Of a stretch of DNA of 64,000 nucleotides, positions 8,869 to 24,410 are shown piece by piece (within the stretch, counting starts at the first letter, position 1; each line of letters starts with the position of its first letter). The notes beneath the pieces are model-generated. The model did not search any database. It saw only the letters and a program-made list of their open reading frames with translations, and had not been told where the DNA came from. Position numbers and translations under genes: made by a program. Origin of the DNA: Vagococcus vulneris (GTDB lineage Bacteria; Bacillota; Bacilli; Lactobacillales; Vagococcaceae); the NCBI RefSeq assembly GCF_003950515.1, contig NZ_NGJS01000002.1, positions 186,001-250,000 on the forward strand. Direction: 5' to 3'.

Positions 8869-9297
8869 CTATTTATGTTTATTTGCAACATTTAATCGAT
8901 TGATTGCGCGGTGCAAAGCAACTTCTGCACGATCCATGTCAATGGATTCGTCTTTATGTTCTTTTGCCATTGCAATTTTTTCTTTTGCACGTTGTTTAGC
9001 CATTTCAGCACGAGCTATATCAATATTGCCTTCAGTTTCTGCGCTGTTTGCTAAAATCGTAACAACATTATCTCGTATTTCAATAATACCACCATTTACA
9101 GCAATCCATTCTGACTGGTCATGATCATTATTATTTAAATCGATTCTAACTGCATCAATTTGTAATGGCGCAATTAGCGGAGCATGGTTTGGTAAAACCC
9201 CCAATGAACCGTTTGTTGTATTTGCAACAAGAAATTTCGCTTCATGGTCATAAATAATTCCACTCGGCGTAACGATATTAACTACGAAAGAACTCAT
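8869..9297 (-). CDS. atpC: F-type ATP synthase subunit epsilon
   Basis: The 142-residue epsilon subunit belongs to the central stalk and regulates rotation. I start at MSSFVVNIVTPSG, as AAGGAGAG is correctly spaced before that ATG. It has the beta-sandwich domain (GSLGVLPNHAPLIAPL) and a C-terminal helical pair with RAEMAKQRAKEKI. It is the last gene of the operon, before a terminator. Confidence 0.95.
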   Translation of the reverse strand: MSSFVVNIVTPSGIIYDHEAKFLVANTTNGSLGVLPNHAPLIAPLQIDAVRIDLNNNDHDQSEWIAVNGGIIEIRDNVVTILANSAETEGNIDIARAEMAKQRAKEKIAMAKEHKDESIDMDRAEVALHRAINRLNVANKHK

Positions 9298-9312
9298 TAT
9301 CATCTCTCCTTA

Positions 9313-10734
<1,422 letters not shown>

Positions 10735-11655
10735 TTATTCTTCTAGTGCGGCTGCCCCGCCGACAATTTCTGTAATTTCTTCAGTGATTGCGGCTTGGCG
10801 TGCACGGTTGAATTTGATGGTCAAATCATCAATAATACTACTTGCGTTTTCAGTGGCACTCTTCATCGCTGTCATACGAGCTGCATGTTCAGCTGTTTTA
10901 GAATCTAGAACTGCTCCATATATTAAGCTTTCAGCATATAACGGTAACAGTGTGTTTAGAATAGCTTCTTCACTAGGTTCTAAAATATACTCTTGTTCAT
11001 ATTCAGTGGCTTCATTTGCATCTAAGTCGGTAATCGGCAACATTTTTTCAGCACGAAACGCTGATGATAATGTGTTAACGTGATGGTTATAACATACGTA
11101 CAACTCATCAAAAACTTCATTATTATACATTTGAATCGCTGAATTCACAATTTTTCGTACTTCATCATAATTTGGGTAATCGCTTAGTCCTCTAAGTTCA
11201 TAAGCAACAGGCATATCACGGTGTTTAAAGAAATCTGAGCCGTTAGAACCGATTGCCATTAGGACAAATTCTTCAGCACTCTTGTGGTCTTGGTTTAATA
11301 TTTCAAGTGTTTTTTTAATAATTGAACTATTATAACCGCCTGCTAGTCCTTTATCAGATGTGATAACGATATAGCCAGTCTTTTTAACTGGTCTCTCAAT
11401 TAACAATTTATTGTACATCTTCATCTTATTATTATCAAAATCTGATGAATCAGCACTTTCAATGTCTTTCAATTGAGAAGATGCTAAGTGAGTTGTTATG
11501 GATCTCACCTTTGAGGCATACTCTTGAAAACGTCGGGATGATTGTTCGGATTTCGTCAATTTTGAAGCAGCAACCATCTGCATGGCACTGGTAATTTGAC
11601 TCGTCTTTTTTGTCGAAGCTATTCTCTTCTTAATATCGATAAGTGAACCGCCCAT
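10735..11655 (-). CDS. atpG: F-type ATP synthase subunit gamma
   Basis: The rotor-shaft subunit has 306 residues, with helical N- and C-terminal ends ([20 protein letters not shown] and the C-terminal [21 protein letters not shown]). I take the ATG of [12 protein letters not shown], two codons after the first possible ATG, from the spacing of the upstream AGTGGTGAT. It sits between atpA and atpD. Confidence 0.95.
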   Translation of the reverse strand: MGGSLIDIKKRIASTKKTSQITSAMQMVAASKLTKSEQSSRRFQEYASKVRSITTHLASSQLKDIESADSSDFDNNKMKMYNKLLIERPVKKTGYIVITSDKGLAGGYNSSIIKKTLEILNQDHKSAEEFVLMAIGSNGSDFFKHRDMPVAYELRGLSDYPNYDEVRKIVNSAIQMYNNEVFDELYVCYNHHVNTLSSAFRAEKMLPITDLDANEATEYEQEYILEPSEEAILNTLLPLYAESLIYGAVLDSKTAEHAARMTAMKSATENASSIIDDLTIKFNRARQAAITEEITEIVGGAAALEE

Positions 11656-11678
11656 TTTCAATCACCACTTTCCTAAGA

Positions 11679-13223
<1,545 letters not shown>

Positions 13224-13241
13224 TCACCTTGTCAACAAGCA

Positions 13242-13784
13242 TCAGCTTAATAAGTCAGCATGAACTCTCTCTAATTGAGATCTCACACTTTGATCAATTA
13301 TGCGATGCTCAGCTTCTATAATAATTCCACCCATAATTTTTGGGTCTAACCTTGGACGCAAAACAACTTTATTTGCGTTTAGACGCTTCGCTAGCCTATC
13401 TTCTAGTTCATGACGTTGATCCATCGTTAATGCCACAGCTGTAGTTACATCAACGACCATGATCCCAAAATGTTCATAATAAAGTTTTTCAAACTCATCA
13501 ATAATTTCAGGCATATCAGCCATTCGTCCATAATCATAAACGGCATGAATAAATTTAGAAACTGTATTCCCAAAACTATTTTCCAAATCTTTGACAATAT
13601 TGACTTTTTCATAGCCAGATAAACGATCATCGCTTAGAATCTCGCCTAAATCCGGAACACGATGATAAACTTCACGTAATTGAAGGACTTCTTGATAAAC
13701 TTCAGCAAGTTCTTTTAATTCAATAGCCTCTGTGAATAATGCTTTACCGTAAGTTCTAGCTACTGCATATTGTCTATTCATCAT
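13242..13784 (-). CDS. atpH: F-type ATP synthase subunit delta
   Basis: The delta subunit (180 residues) links the peripheral stalk to the F1 head. It opens MMNRQYAVARTYGKALF and has the C-terminal beta region around PRLDPKIMGGIIIEAEHRIIDQSV. The start overlaps the end of atpF by about 11 bp. Either of two adjacent ATGs could be used; GGAG upstream fits both. Confidence 0.93.
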   Translation of the reverse strand: MMNRQYAVARTYGKALFTEAIELKELAEVYQEVLQLREVYHRVPDLGEILSDDRLSGYEKVNIVKDLENSFGNTVSKFIHAVYDYGRMADMPEIIDEFEKLYYEHFGIMVVDVTTAVALTMDQRHELEDRLAKRLNANKVVLRPRLDPKIMGGIIIEAEHRIIDQSVRSQLERVHADLLS

Positions 13785-14295
13785 CGGCAACTCCAAGTTT
13801 TTCAATACTTGATTGAATTAACTCTTGATGAGTTGCAGGCGACAATTCTTTTTTCAAGATTTTTGAAGCAATTTCAATAGATAAATCTGCAATTTCATTT
13901 TTTGCGTCTTCTAACATGCGATTACGTTCATTATTAATGTCGTCTTCAGCTTGTTTTTTCATTTGTTTAGAATGTTTGTCTGCTTCGATTAAGATAGCAT
14001 GTGCGCTATTGTCGGCAGTTTCCTTAGCTTGAGCAATAATTTTTTGTGCTTCAGTACGTGCTTTCCTTAATTCGTCTTCCCGTTGTTGCAATAAAGAACT
14101 AGCTTCATTTCTAGATTTTTCGGCATTATCAATGTCGTTTGCAATCTTGTCTTGACGCTCTTGCATCATGTTGACAACTGGTCCCCATGCGAACTTCTTT
14201 AAAGCCAATAATAAAATGATAAATGAAACTATGACAAAAAGGATTGTACTAAGCGTAGTTTGCCCTGAGCTAGCTACGACTAACGAGTTGTTCAT
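13774..14295 (-). CDS. atpF: F-type ATP synthase subunit b
   Basis: This 173-residue protein is the peripheral stalk subunit: one transmembrane helix (about 15-37) and then a long charged coiled coil rich in Lys, Glu and Ala. An in-frame ATG five codons upstream overlaps the GGAAGG site, so I prefer MNNSLVVASSGQ; the spacing from the ribosome site is longer than usual and the choice is not certain. Confidence 0.93.
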   Translation of the reverse strand: MNNSLVVASSGQTTLSTILFVIVSFIILLLALKKFAWGPVVNMMQERQDKIANDIDNAEKSRNEASSLLQQREDELRKARTEAQKIIAQAKETADNSAHAILIEADKHSKQMKKQAEDDINNERNRMLEDAKNEIADLSIEIASKILKKELSPATHQELIQSSIEKLGVADDE

Positions 14296-14386
14296 TTTAC
14301 TACTACACATCCTTCCATGACATCAAAAAACCTATTATAAATAGGCTTATCATAACTGTGATGTCTCTATATCATTGTTGTAGATA

Positions 14387-14599
14387 CTACTTGAAGACCA
14401 AGATTAACGCGATAACCACACCTAAAATAGGAACGGCTTCAATTAACGCAACGCCGACAAACATAGTCCCTCTTAATTGTCCAGACATTTCAGGTTGACG
14501 AGTCATTGACTCGATTGTTTTAGATATTACTTGTCCATTACCATAAGCTGCTCCAATAGCTGCTCCTAATACTGCGATAGCTGCTGCGATATATTGCAT
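14387..14599 (-). CDS. atpE: F-type ATP synthase subunit c
   Basis: The 70-residue proteolipid forms the membrane rotor ring. It has two helices joined by the polar loop with RQPE, and the proton-carrying Glu in the second helix ([11 protein letters not shown]). It is preceded by a GGAGGAGATCAGC site. Confidence 0.97.
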   Translation of the reverse strand: MQYIAAAIAVLGAAIGAAYGNGQVISKTIESMTRQPEMSGQLRGTMFVGVALIEAVPILGVVIALILVFK

Positions 14600-14657
14600 T
14601 GCTGATCTCCTCCTAATATTGTGTTTAATAATTTTAATACTGTGATACTTTCGATAT

Positions 14658-15422
<765 letters not shown>

Positions 15423-15524
15423 TTACAAGGAGTTTTACTACTCATGTTAAAGATGATGTCTCATAAAAAATGCCCATCACCAACTAGACGTCAGCTCTCT
15501 ATATTATGAAAACCAACTAGAATT

Positions 15525-15553
15525 ATGATACCACCAAATTCGCAATAACACAA
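15525..15553 (-). promoter_or_regulatory. Possible promoter of the ATP synthase operon
   Basis: On the minus strand TTGTGT and TATCAT are separated by 17 bp, about 140 bp upstream of atpB. Both boxes are imperfect, and the long leader between them and atpB has no recognised function. Confidence 0.4.
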
Positions 15554-15664
15554 AGTAAATTCGTGATTTTCTCATAAAAAAAAGGAATCAATCCCTTTCA
15601 CAGCAAGGATTTTTTATGATATGAAAATCAATGCGCTACCATTGTGAACAGACTAACTATATAA

Positions 15665-15704
15665 AAAACTCACGCTATTTTATTATTAAAATGGCATGAG
15701 TTTT
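15665..15704 (-). terminator. Terminator after smpB
   Basis: AAAACTCATGCCATTTTA pairs with TAAAATAGCGTGAGTTTT with a single mismatch. This 18-bp stem lies 14 bp beyond the smpB stop, with T-runs on the minus strand. Confidence 0.85.
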
Positions 15705-15717
15705 CACTAATTTTTAA

Positions 15718-16176
15718 TTATCTTATTTTTAATGAACGGTCTATTTCCCGATTCATATCACGACGCTTAATGTCTTCTCGCTTATCATATTGTTTTTTAC
15801 CCTTTGCAACACCTATTAATACTTTTGCAAAACCATCTTTAATGTATAATTTTAAAGGAATCAACGTTATTCCTTTATTTTTTGTTTCATCAACTAATTT
15901 ACGGATTTGTTTCTTATGAACTAAAAGTTTCCTTGTTCGCAGCGGGTCATGATTAAAGATATTTCCATGTTCATATGGACTGATATGAACATTCATTAAA
16001 AATAATTCTCCATTCATCACTCGGGCAAAGCCATCCTTTAAGTTAACACGACGTTGCCGTATCGCCTTAATTTCCGTTCCTTGCAATACAATTCCGGCTT
16101 CAACTGTTTCAATAACCGTGTAATCATGTCGCGCTTTACGATTCTGAGCTATTAAATTTCCATCACCTTTTGGCAT
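15718..16176 (-). CDS. smpB: SsrA-binding protein SmpB
   Basis: SmpB binds tmRNA and delivers it to stalled ribosomes. The 152-residue protein has the family core: [37 protein letters not shown] and the C-terminal basic tail [14 protein letters not shown]. It is 9 bp after rnr, so rnr and smpB are co-transcribed; RNase R and SmpB act together in trans-translation. Confidence 0.96.
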   Translation of the reverse strand: MPKGDGNLIAQNRKARHDYTVIETVEAGIVLQGTEIKAIRQRRVNLKDGFARVMNGELFLMNVHISPYEHGNIFNHDPLRTRKLLVHKKQIRKLVDETKNKGITLIPLKLYIKDGFAKVLIGVAKGKKQYDKREDIKRRDMNREIDRSLKIR

Positions 16177-16185
16177 CTACTCACC

Positions 16186-18555
16186 TCATTTTTTCTTCTT
16201 TTTTCCTTTAGATTTTTTGGCAACTTTTTTATAAAAAGGCTGTTTTCCATTTTTTCCTTTTGATTTATTCTTTTTATTTTTTCTATTACTACTATTTTGA
16301 TGTCTGCTAGAAATTTCTTTTGAACGACTATTTTTATGATTGCGACTATCTTTTTTCGGTTTTCTAAGCAAAAGCTGCGCATCCTTTATCGTTTCAGCAC
16401 AGAGTAATTCAAAATCAATTTCACGTGTCTCAGCATCAGCCTTTGCAACTTTGACAGTGACACTCTGACCAATTTTGTATACAGTTCCTGTTCGTTCCCC
16501 AACCAGGGCTAAATGACTTTCAATAAAATGATAGTAATCATCTTTCAACTGATTGACATGAATCAAGCCTTCCACTGTATTATCTAACTCAATAAACATA
16601 CCAAACTTAGTAATCGAAGTGATAACACCATCATATTCTTCACCAATTTTACCTTGCATGAACTCAGCTTTTTTCATTTTATCGGTTTCACGTTCGGCCT
16701 CAACAGCCCGACGCTCCATCTTTGAACTATGGTCAGCGATATCTGGTATTAGACCTTCCCATTTATTTTTTGTTTTTTGAGATACAGGCTGTTTATTGTA
16801 AGTTTTAATCAAGCGATGTACCAATAAATCTGGATATCGTCGAATAGGTGAGGTAAAGTGTGTATAATCGTCAGCTGCTAATCCATAATGTCCCACAGGA
16901 TTCTCTGAATATTTTGCCTGCTGCATACTACGCAATAACATCATATTTATAACCGGTTCTTCTGGTAGTCCAGCCGCCTTATCGAGTACACTCTGCAATT
17001 CTTTTGGTTCAACGCTATCTTTCTCACCTTTTACGATAATACCGAAATTTGTAATAAATTCAAAAAATCTCTGTACTTTTTCTTCTTTAGGTTGTTCATG
17101 AATTCGATAAATAAATGGTAAATCTTGTCGATAGTAATGTCTCGCAACTGTTTCATTTGCAGCCAACATAAATGACTCAATTAATCGCTCCGCAGTTCCT
17201 CGAGTCCTTAAAATAATATCTTGTGGATGCCCTTCAGTATCAACGACTATTTGAGCTTCACGACTATCAAAAGAAATGGCTCCCCTACTCATTCGTTTTT
17301 CTTCTAGAATATGGTGTAATTCTGCCATTGTTTCAAATAAACTAACGAAATCCGCATATTCTTGTAACGTCTCGGGGTTTGACTTCTCTAGAATTTCATT
17401 CACTGCCTGATAAGTCATTCTTGCTTTTGAATGAATGACGCCTTCAAAAATATCGTAATGGATGACTTCACCATCAGGAGTAATTTCCATTTCACATGAC
17501 ATCACTAATCGGTCAACCTTTGGATTCAATGAACAAATACCGTTTGACAGTTTTCTAGGCAGCATTGGAATAACTCGATCTGTTAAATAAACGGATGTTG
17601 CTCGATCCTCTGCCTCCAGGTCTAGTGCACTCGTCTCTGTCACATAGTGAGAAACGTCCGCAATATAAACTCCTAGAAGATAATTACCATTTTCTTGTTT
17701 TTCAACTCGAACGGCATCATCTAAATCTTTAGCCTCAGCTCCATCGATCGTCACAATATCTTTATCTCTTAAATCTCGTCGTCCCTCAATTTCTTCCGGA
17801 GACACACTGTCTGCCAATTGTTCAGCTTCAGCTAACGTCTCTGACTCAAAATCGATTGGTATTCCTAATTGTAAGACGATTGATAAAATGTCCATACCAG
17901 GATCATTTTTATGACCAATAACGTTTTTCACTAAACCTTCAAAACTGGCTGTATAATCTACCTCGGGATAATGAGTGATTTCAACAAGCACGACACTTCC
18001 ATCTTCTGGTTCGATACCCTCCGCCGCAATAAATACTTTATACATCGAAATTTTTTTATCCTTTGGAATCACAACTCCATACAAACCAGATTCATTACGT
18101 TCTTTCTCTGAATATTTTGTGAATATCCCAACTAATTGTGTGTAACCTCGTTTTTGTATGTTTATTACTTTTCCTTCTGCTGCTTGACCTTCGATTGGAT
18201 TTCCAGATTTCAATATATCAATATTGACAGTATCACCTTCAAGCGCAAAGTTTGTCATTCCTTTTGGAATAAAGACATCATCTTCTTCATCGTCAATTGA
18301 AACAAATCCGAAGCCACGCTCATTTGCTCTAAACGTTCCTGTCAGTATATTATTTTTTTTAGATAATTTGACTTTACCCTTTTTACTGAACACAATAGTT
18401 CCTTCACGCTCCATTTGTGCAATTGTTTGTACCAGCATTTTAAAGTCAAAACTTTTTTGAAAATTCAAACTTTCTGCCAATTGTTCTATCGAAAAGGTTT
18501 GTTTCTTACTATTCCGTAAATAAGTCAAAACTAAATCTTTTACTTTTTTAGTCAT
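16186..18555 (-). CDS. rnr: Ribonuclease R
   Basis: This 3'-5' exoribonuclease has 789 residues. In order it has an N-terminal winged helix (about 1-65), cold-shock domains (GTFRANERGFGFVSIDDEED), the RNB catalytic domain with the Asp cluster around DGAEAKDLDDAVRVE, an S1 domain (GVITSITKFGMFIELDN) and a Lys/Ser/Asn-rich basic tail of about 60 residues. The tail is long and of low complexity, as in other Gram-positive RNase R. It is preceded by a GAGGAGGGG site. Confidence 0.96.
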   Translation of the reverse strand: MTKKVKDLVLTYLRNSKKQTFSIEQLAESLNFQKSFDFKMLVQTIAQMEREGTIVFSKKGKVKLSKKNNILTGTFRANERGFGFVSIDDEEDDVFIPKGMTNFALEGDTVNIDILKSGNPIEGQAAEGKVINIQKRGYTQLVGIFTKYSEKERNESGLYGVVIPKDKKISMYKVFIAAEGIEPEDGSVVLVEITHYPEVDYTASFEGLVKNVIGHKNDPGMDILSIVLQLGIPIDFESETLAEAEQLADSVSPEEIEGRRDLRDKDIVTIDGAEAKDLDDAVRVEKQENGNYLLGVYIADVSHYVTETSALDLEAEDRATSVYLTDRVIPMLPRKLSNGICSLNPKVDRLVMSCEMEITPDGEVIHYDIFEGVIHSKARMTYQAVNEILEKSNPETLQEYADFVSLFETMAELHHILEEKRMSRGAISFDSREAQIVVDTEGHPQDIILRTRGTAERLIESFMLAANETVARHYYRQDLPFIYRIHEQPKEEKVQRFFEFITNFGIIVKGEKDSVEPKELQSVLDKAAGLPEEPVINMMLLRSMQQAKYSENPVGHYGLAADDYTHFTSPIRRYPDLLVHRLIKTYNKQPVSQKTKNKWEGLIPDIADHSSKMERRAVEAERETDKMKKAEFMQGKIGEEYDGVITSITKFGMFIELDNTVEGLIHVNQLKDDYYHFIESHLALVGERTGTVYKIGQSVTVKVAKADAETREIDFELLCAETIKDAQLLLRKPKKDSRNHKNSRSKEISSRHQNSSNRKNKKNKSKGKNGKQPFYKKVAKKSKGKKKKK

Positions 18556-18569
18556 CTTGCCCCTCCTCT

Positions 18570-19307
18570 TTAAACTATTTTTTCTATAAAATGAATGACA
18601 TCATTTTCAAATTCTTTACGGTTACGGCTAACTGTCAAGACATGCGTACTGTCAGCATACCAGTGTACTTCATGGTTGATATTCGTTAAGTATGATGCTG
18701 CGTCATAAACAGACTTAGCATCAACCATTTCATCTTGGCCAGATTGTGCTAAAAATATTGGATATTTAATAGTAGATAATTGATCAGTTACACGCTGTGT
18801 CATTATAGCGATTTCGTGTAACTGGTTACGCAGCGGACTATCTATTGCTTTTAACTTTTCAGCAATTTCAACTGCTGATAAACCATTTTTTTGATAAACT
18901 AACTCGCAATACTTCAAGAAATTGGGAAATATGTCATGATTGCGCTCAGCAATCAATGGAGAACTAAAAGATCCTCCACCTAACACATCTTCTGTAAATT
19001 CCTCAATTAATCGAATTGCATAAATTCCTCCTAAACTTAAACCAAATACGATTATTTTTTCATAACCTTCTGATTTCAAAAAATCTTTAGCTTCGATAGC
19101 ATCTTGCCACCAAATATTCGGATGCTGATGTAAAATATACATAGGATCTTGCGTCCCGTGTCCTGAAAAAAGTGGCGCTAATACTGTGTAGCCTTCTCGT
19201 TCCATTCGTCTAGCAAGCATTCTCACATCATTAGGACTGCCAGTATAAGCATGTAGCAATAACACAGCTTGTGTACCACCTGTAAAATAAATTTGTTTAT
19301 TTTCCAA
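18570..19307 (-). CDS. Carboxylesterase of the Est30 family
   Basis: This is an alpha/beta hydrolase of about 245 residues. The nucleophile Ser lies in GLSLGG, the oxyanion region is AVLLLHAYTGSP, and the Asp and His of the triad fit SGQDEMVDAK and ADSTHVLT near the end. It matches Est30-like carboxylesterases that sit between secG and rnr in Bacillus and Enterococcus. The start is ambiguous: I use TTG (LENKQIYFTGG), 5 nt after AGGTGA; a GTG three codons upstream overlaps that site. The natural substrate is unknown. Confidence 0.88.
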   Translation of the reverse strand: MENKQIYFTGGTQAVLLLHAYTGSPNDVRMLARRMEREGYTVLAPLFSGHGTQDPMYILHQHPNIWWQDAIEAKDFLKSEGYEKIIVFGLSLGGIYAIRLIEEFTEDVLGGGSFSSPLIAERNHDIFPNFLKYCELVYQKNGLSAVEIAEKLKAIDSPLRNQLHEIAIMTQRVTDQLSTIKYPIFLAQSGQDEMVDAKSVYDAASYLTNINHEVHWYADSTHVLTVSRNRKEFENDVIHFIEKIV

Positions 19308-19344
19308 ACCAATCACCTACATCTCTAAATTTTAGCTTAATTGT

Positions 19345-19380
19345 AACAATAAAAAAAGCTCCTGTCAGAAACAGGAGACT
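19345..19380 (-). terminator. Terminator after secG
   Basis: On the minus strand CTCCTGT pairs with ACAGGAG around TTCTG, followed by a T-run. It separates secG from est and probably allows partial read-through. Confidence 0.8.
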
Positions 19381-19389
19381 CATTTTTAA

Positions 19390-19626
19390 TTATTTTGATG
19401 ATAAATATGCTAAAGCAACTGCAATAACCATCCAAGTCACTCCCATAACGGTTGTCGCACGCTTCATAAATGCTTCAAAACCTCTAGCTTTTGTTTTGCC
19501 AAAAAGCTCTCCGGCACCACCTGAAAAAGCGCTGGCTGCATTATTTTGTTTACTAGGTTGCATCATTACAGCAATAATAATTAAAACTGATAAAATTAAC
19601 ATGATAGCTAATAAGAGTTTATACAC
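19390..19626 (-). CDS. secG: Preprotein translocase subunit SecG
   Basis: The 78-residue protein has two transmembrane helices with the loop QPSKQNNAASAFSGGAGELFG, the SecG signature. The GTG start (VYKLLLAIMLIL) is set by GGAGGG seven nt upstream. SecG is the small subunit of the SecYEG channel. Confidence 0.93.
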   Translation of the reverse strand: MYKLLLAIMLILSVLIIIAVMMQPSKQNNAASAFSGGAGELFGKTKARGFEAFMKRATTVMGVTWMVIAVALAYLSSK

Positions 19627-19665
19627 AGATGTACCCTCCATATCTCTTCTAGTTCTCTTGACATC

Positions 19666-19694
19666 TTTATAATTCTAGCATATTCAATAGTAAA
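19666..19694 (-). promoter_or_regulatory. Promoter of secG
   Basis: On the minus strand -35 TTTACT and -10 TATAAA are 17 bp apart, about 40 bp upstream of the secG start. Confidence 0.5.
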
Positions 19695-19749
19695 TTTCTA
19701 GATAAAAGGTCAGATATTTAGATAATTATTGGAGAGTCGCTGTTTTTGA

Positions 19750-19929
19750 TTATTTTTTAGTAATACCGCCTACTGCATAATTTCCTTTTTTCATATCAGA
19801 TACAATGATATGAACATTTTCAGTTTGTGCACCAGTATTTTTTACAATAGCCTCTGTAACGTCTTTTACCATTGCATCTTTTTGATCTTGCGTACGACCT
19901 TCCAGTAATTCAATATGAACGATTGGCAT
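19750..19929 (-). CDS. 4-oxalocrotonate tautomerase family enzyme
   Basis: The 59-residue product starts MPIVHIELLEGRTQDQK. The N-terminal Pro exposed after Met removal is the catalytic base of this family, and Arg12 fits the substrate-binding position. A GGGAGTTG site precedes it. It is a free-standing gene on the minus strand, divergent from argG. Small tautomerases of this kind are common in Lactobacillales; the physiological substrate is unknown. Confidence 0.85.
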   Translation of the reverse strand: MPIVHIELLEGRTQDQKDAMVKDVTEAIVKNTGAQTENVHIIVSDMKKGNYAVGGITKK

Positions 19930-20082
19930 AACAACAACTCCCTTATATAAGATAATTTTATTTTAGCATATTATCATAACTTCGCAACCAGTTCATTGAA
20001 ACTGTTTACATCACTTAATATTCATTTTTTTGAATAAAAAATTAATTATACTGTTTTTTATAAATAAATATTCGTTAAAAAC

Positions 20083-20111
20083 TTGATAAAATGAATAAAT
20101 ATTGATATAGT
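20083..20111 (+). promoter_or_regulatory. argGH promoter with an ArgR-like box
   Basis: -35 TTGATA and -10 TATAGT have 17 bp spacing, about 43 bp before argG. The spacer ATGAATAAATATTGA matches the Gram-positive ARG box theme (AT-rich TGAATAAA-ATTCA type). Two more such stretches lie upstream (TTGAATAAAAAATTAA and AAATAAATATTCG at about 20,030-20,075). ArgR repression in arginine is the likely control. Confidence 0.55.
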
Positions 20112-20153
20112 AATAACATAAAATCAAGAGATTTGTACAGGAGGAATATAATT

Positions 20154-21359
20154 ATGGATAAAAAGGTTATTCTTGCATATTCTGGAGGTTTAGATACTTC
20201 CGTTTCTATTCAATGGTTATTAAATTTAGGCTACGATGTTATTGCTTGTTGTTTAGACGTTGGTGAAGGTAAAGACCTAGACAGTATTCGACAAAAAGCA
20301 TTAGAAGTAGGTGCGAGTGATTCATTTACAATAGACGTTAAAGAAGAATTCGCGCAAGACTATGTTGCTGTTGCCATTCAGGCAAATACAATGTATGAAG
20401 GAAAATATCCTTTGGTCTCCGCTCTATCTCGACCGCTCATTGCAAAAAAACTTGTTGAATTAGCACATGATACTCAAGCTGATGCTATTGCACACGGCTG
20501 CACAGGTAAAGGAAACGATCAAGTACGTTTTGAAGTTGCTATAGCAACACTTGATCCGACTATTCAAGTTATTGCTCCTGTAAGAGAATGGAAATGGTCT
20601 CGTGAAGAAGAAATAGCTTACGCAAAAGAAAAAAATATCCCTGTACCAATCAACCTCGACAGTCCCTATTCTATTGATCAAAACCTATGGGGACGCGCAA
20701 ACGAGTGCGGTGTCTTAGAAGATCCTTGGATTACACCACCAGAAGATGCCTACGATTTGACAGCTGCTCTTCAAGATACTCCCGATACACCAGAAATTAT
20801 TGAGTTAACCTTTAAGCAAGGCATACCTATTAAACTGGACGATGAACAGCTGCCACTAGCAGACTTAATTTTAAAGTTAAACAAAATGGCAGGCAAACAT
20901 GGTATTGGACGAATTGATCATATTGAAAATCGTCTCATCGGAATTAAATCACGTGAGGTTTATGAATGTCCGGGTGCTGAAGTAATATTAACAGCACACA
21001 AAGAACTAGAAGATTTAACATTGATTAAAGAAACAGCTCATTTTAAACCTTTGATTGAACAGCAATTAGCACAGATGATTTACGACGGCCTTTGGTTTAA
21101 TCCTTTGACAGATGCGTTAAAAGCGTTTATCCGATCAACTCAAACATGTGTTAACGGCTTGGTTCGGGTAAAATTATTTAAGGGACATGTCATAGTTGAA
21201 GGAAGAAAATCTGCGAACAGTCTTTACAGTGAACAGTTAGCAACTTATACTTCAGCCGACGAATTTAATCAAGAGGCTGCAGTTGGTTTTATTCAACTTT
21301 GGGGATTACCATCAAAAGTTTATTCAGAAGCTAATCATCAATTTGATGACACATTATAA
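20154..21359 (+). CDS. argG: Argininosuccinate synthase
   Basis: ArgG joins citrulline and aspartate with ATP to make argininosuccinate, the penultimate step of arginine synthesis. It has 401 residues, starting [16 protein letters not shown] behind ACAGGAGGAAT; the ATP PP-loop SGGLDTS is at about residue 10 and [14 protein letters not shown] is conserved. argH follows after 15 bp. An upstream in-frame ATG lies before the ribosome site and is not used. Confidence 0.97.
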   Translation: MDKKVILAYSGGLDTSVSIQWLLNLGYDVIACCLDVGEGKDLDSIRQKALEVGASDSFTIDVKEEFAQDYVAVAIQANTMYEGKYPLVSALSRPLIAKKLVELAHDTQADAIAHGCTGKGNDQVRFEVAIATLDPTIQVIAPVREWKWSREEEIAYAKEKNIPVPINLDSPYSIDQNLWGRANECGVLEDPWITPPEDAYDLTAALQDTPDTPEIIELTFKQGIPIKLDDEQLPLADLILKLNKMAGKHGIGRIDHIENRLIGIKSREVYECPGAEVILTAHKELEDLTLIKETAHFKPLIEQQLAQMIYDGLWFNPLTDALKAFIRSTQTCVNGLVRVKLFKGHVIVEGRKSANSLYSEQLATYTSADEFNQEAAVGFIQLWGLPSKVYSEANHQFDDTL

Positions 21360-21374
21360 AAGGCAGGTCAAAAT

Positions 21375-22748
21375 ATGAAAAAATTATGGGGCGGACGATT
21401 CCAAGAACAAAGTGCAGACTGGTTAAATAAATTCGGCTCTTCAATATCATTTGATTACCAATTAGCTGCTGAAGATATTCAGGGAAGTATTGCCCACGTC
21501 AATATGCTTGCGGCAGCTAGTATCATTAGTCCAGCAGAAAAAGATCAAATCAAGGCTGGACTATTATCCATTCTTGCCGATATTGAAGAAAATCAGTTTA
21601 ATTTTTCTTTAGCCAATGAAGACATACATCTCAACATTGAGCAAGCACTGCACGAAAGAATCGGCAGTGTCGCCGGAAAATTGCATACTGCTCGCAGCCG
21701 AAACGATCAAGTCGCAACTGATATGCACCTTTACCTAAAAAAACAAGTATCCCTTTTGATAGAACTGGTTACTGTTGTACAAAGAAGTATTCTCTCTCAA
21801 GCTGAACAAAACATTGATACACTAATACCAGGATATACACACTTGCAGCATGCCCAACCTATTTCATTTGCACATCATCTTTTAGCTTATTTTCAAATGT
21901 TGCAACGTGATAAAGCTAGACTGGAAGACAGTTTGAAACGAATCGATATCTCACCACTAGGATGTGCGGCCTTAGCAGGAACAACTTTCCCGATTGATCG
22001 ATTCCAAACAGCTGAAGAATTAGGCTTCTCAGCCGTATATGATAACAGTCTTGACGGCGTAAGTGACCGTGATTTTATTTTAGAATTTTTAAGTAATGCA
22101 TCTATTTTGATGATGCATCTCTCACGTTTTTGTGAAGAATTAATTCTATGGACATCATTTGAATTTCAATTTATTGAATTAGCGGATGCGTATGCCACTG
22201 GTAGCTCAATTATGCCGCAGAAGAAAAATTCTGATTACGCTGAATTAATCCGTGGAAAAACTGGTCGAGTTTATGGTCATTTATTAGGGCTACTGACTAC
22301 TTTAAAAGGATTGCCTCTGGCATATAACAAAGACCTGCAAGAAGATAAAGAAGGTATGTTTGATACAGTTACAACCTTAACACTATCACTTCGTTCCCTT
22401 GCTGGGATGATTGATACAATGACAGTTAATAAAAATATTATGGAAGAAAGTACAAATAAAGATTTTTCCAATGCTACTGAATTGGCAGATTACTTAGCGT
22501 CAAATGGTGTACCTTTTAGACAAGCACATGAAATTGTCGGTGAATTAGTTCTTTCTTGTATTCAGCAAGGTATCTACTTACAAGACATTCCTTTGAGCGA
22601 CTATCAAAAAATTAATCCAACTATTACAGATGATATCTATACGGCATTGGATTCACGCGTTGCGATGAACAGGAGAACCTCATACGGTGGTACTAGTCGA
22701 ACAGAAATAAAAAAAATGATTAAAAAAAATAAACATCTCCTAGATTAA
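21375..22748 (+). CDS. argH: Argininosuccinate lyase
   Basis: ArgH splits argininosuccinate into arginine and fumarate. The 457-residue protein has the superfamily signature [12 protein letters not shown] with the catalytic Ser loop, and [12 protein letters not shown] and TPGYTH-like [10 protein letters not shown] motifs. It ends in the terminator stem. argGH without argCJBDF nearby suggests citrulline is made from the deiminase pathway or taken up. Confidence 0.97.
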   Translation: MKKLWGGRFQEQSADWLNKFGSSISFDYQLAAEDIQGSIAHVNMLAAASIISPAEKDQIKAGLLSILADIEENQFNFSLANEDIHLNIEQALHERIGSVAGKLHTARSRNDQVATDMHLYLKKQVSLLIELVTVVQRSILSQAEQNIDTLIPGYTHLQHAQPISFAHHLLAYFQMLQRDKARLEDSLKRIDISPLGCAALAGTTFPIDRFQTAEELGFSAVYDNSLDGVSDRDFILEFLSNASILMMHLSRFCEELILWTSFEFQFIELADAYATGSSIMPQKKNSDYAELIRGKTGRVYGHLLGLLTTLKGLPLAYNKDLQEDKEGMFDTVTTLTLSLRSLAGMIDTMTVNKNIMEESTNKDFSNATELADYLASNGVPFRQAHEIVGELVLSCIQQGIYLQDIPLSDYQKINPTITDDIYTALDSRVAMNRRTSYGGTSRTEIKKMIKKNKHLLD

Positions 22749-22763
22749 TCTAGGAGATGTTTT

Positions 22764-22766
<3 letters not shown>
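22733..22766. terminator. Bidirectional terminator of argGH and the glucosidase gene
   Basis: ACATCTCCTAGAT and ATCTAGGAGATGT form a 13-bp perfect stem with a two-base loop; its 5' arm covers the argH stop and a T-run follows. It lies between convergent genes. Confidence 0.9.
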
Positions 22767-24401
<1,635 letters not shown>

Positions 24402-24410
24402 CTAATGTTT

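Noticed and set aside
16152-16382. Frame overlapping the rnr 3' end
   Set aside because: Out-of-frame reading of the Lys-rich RNase R tail.
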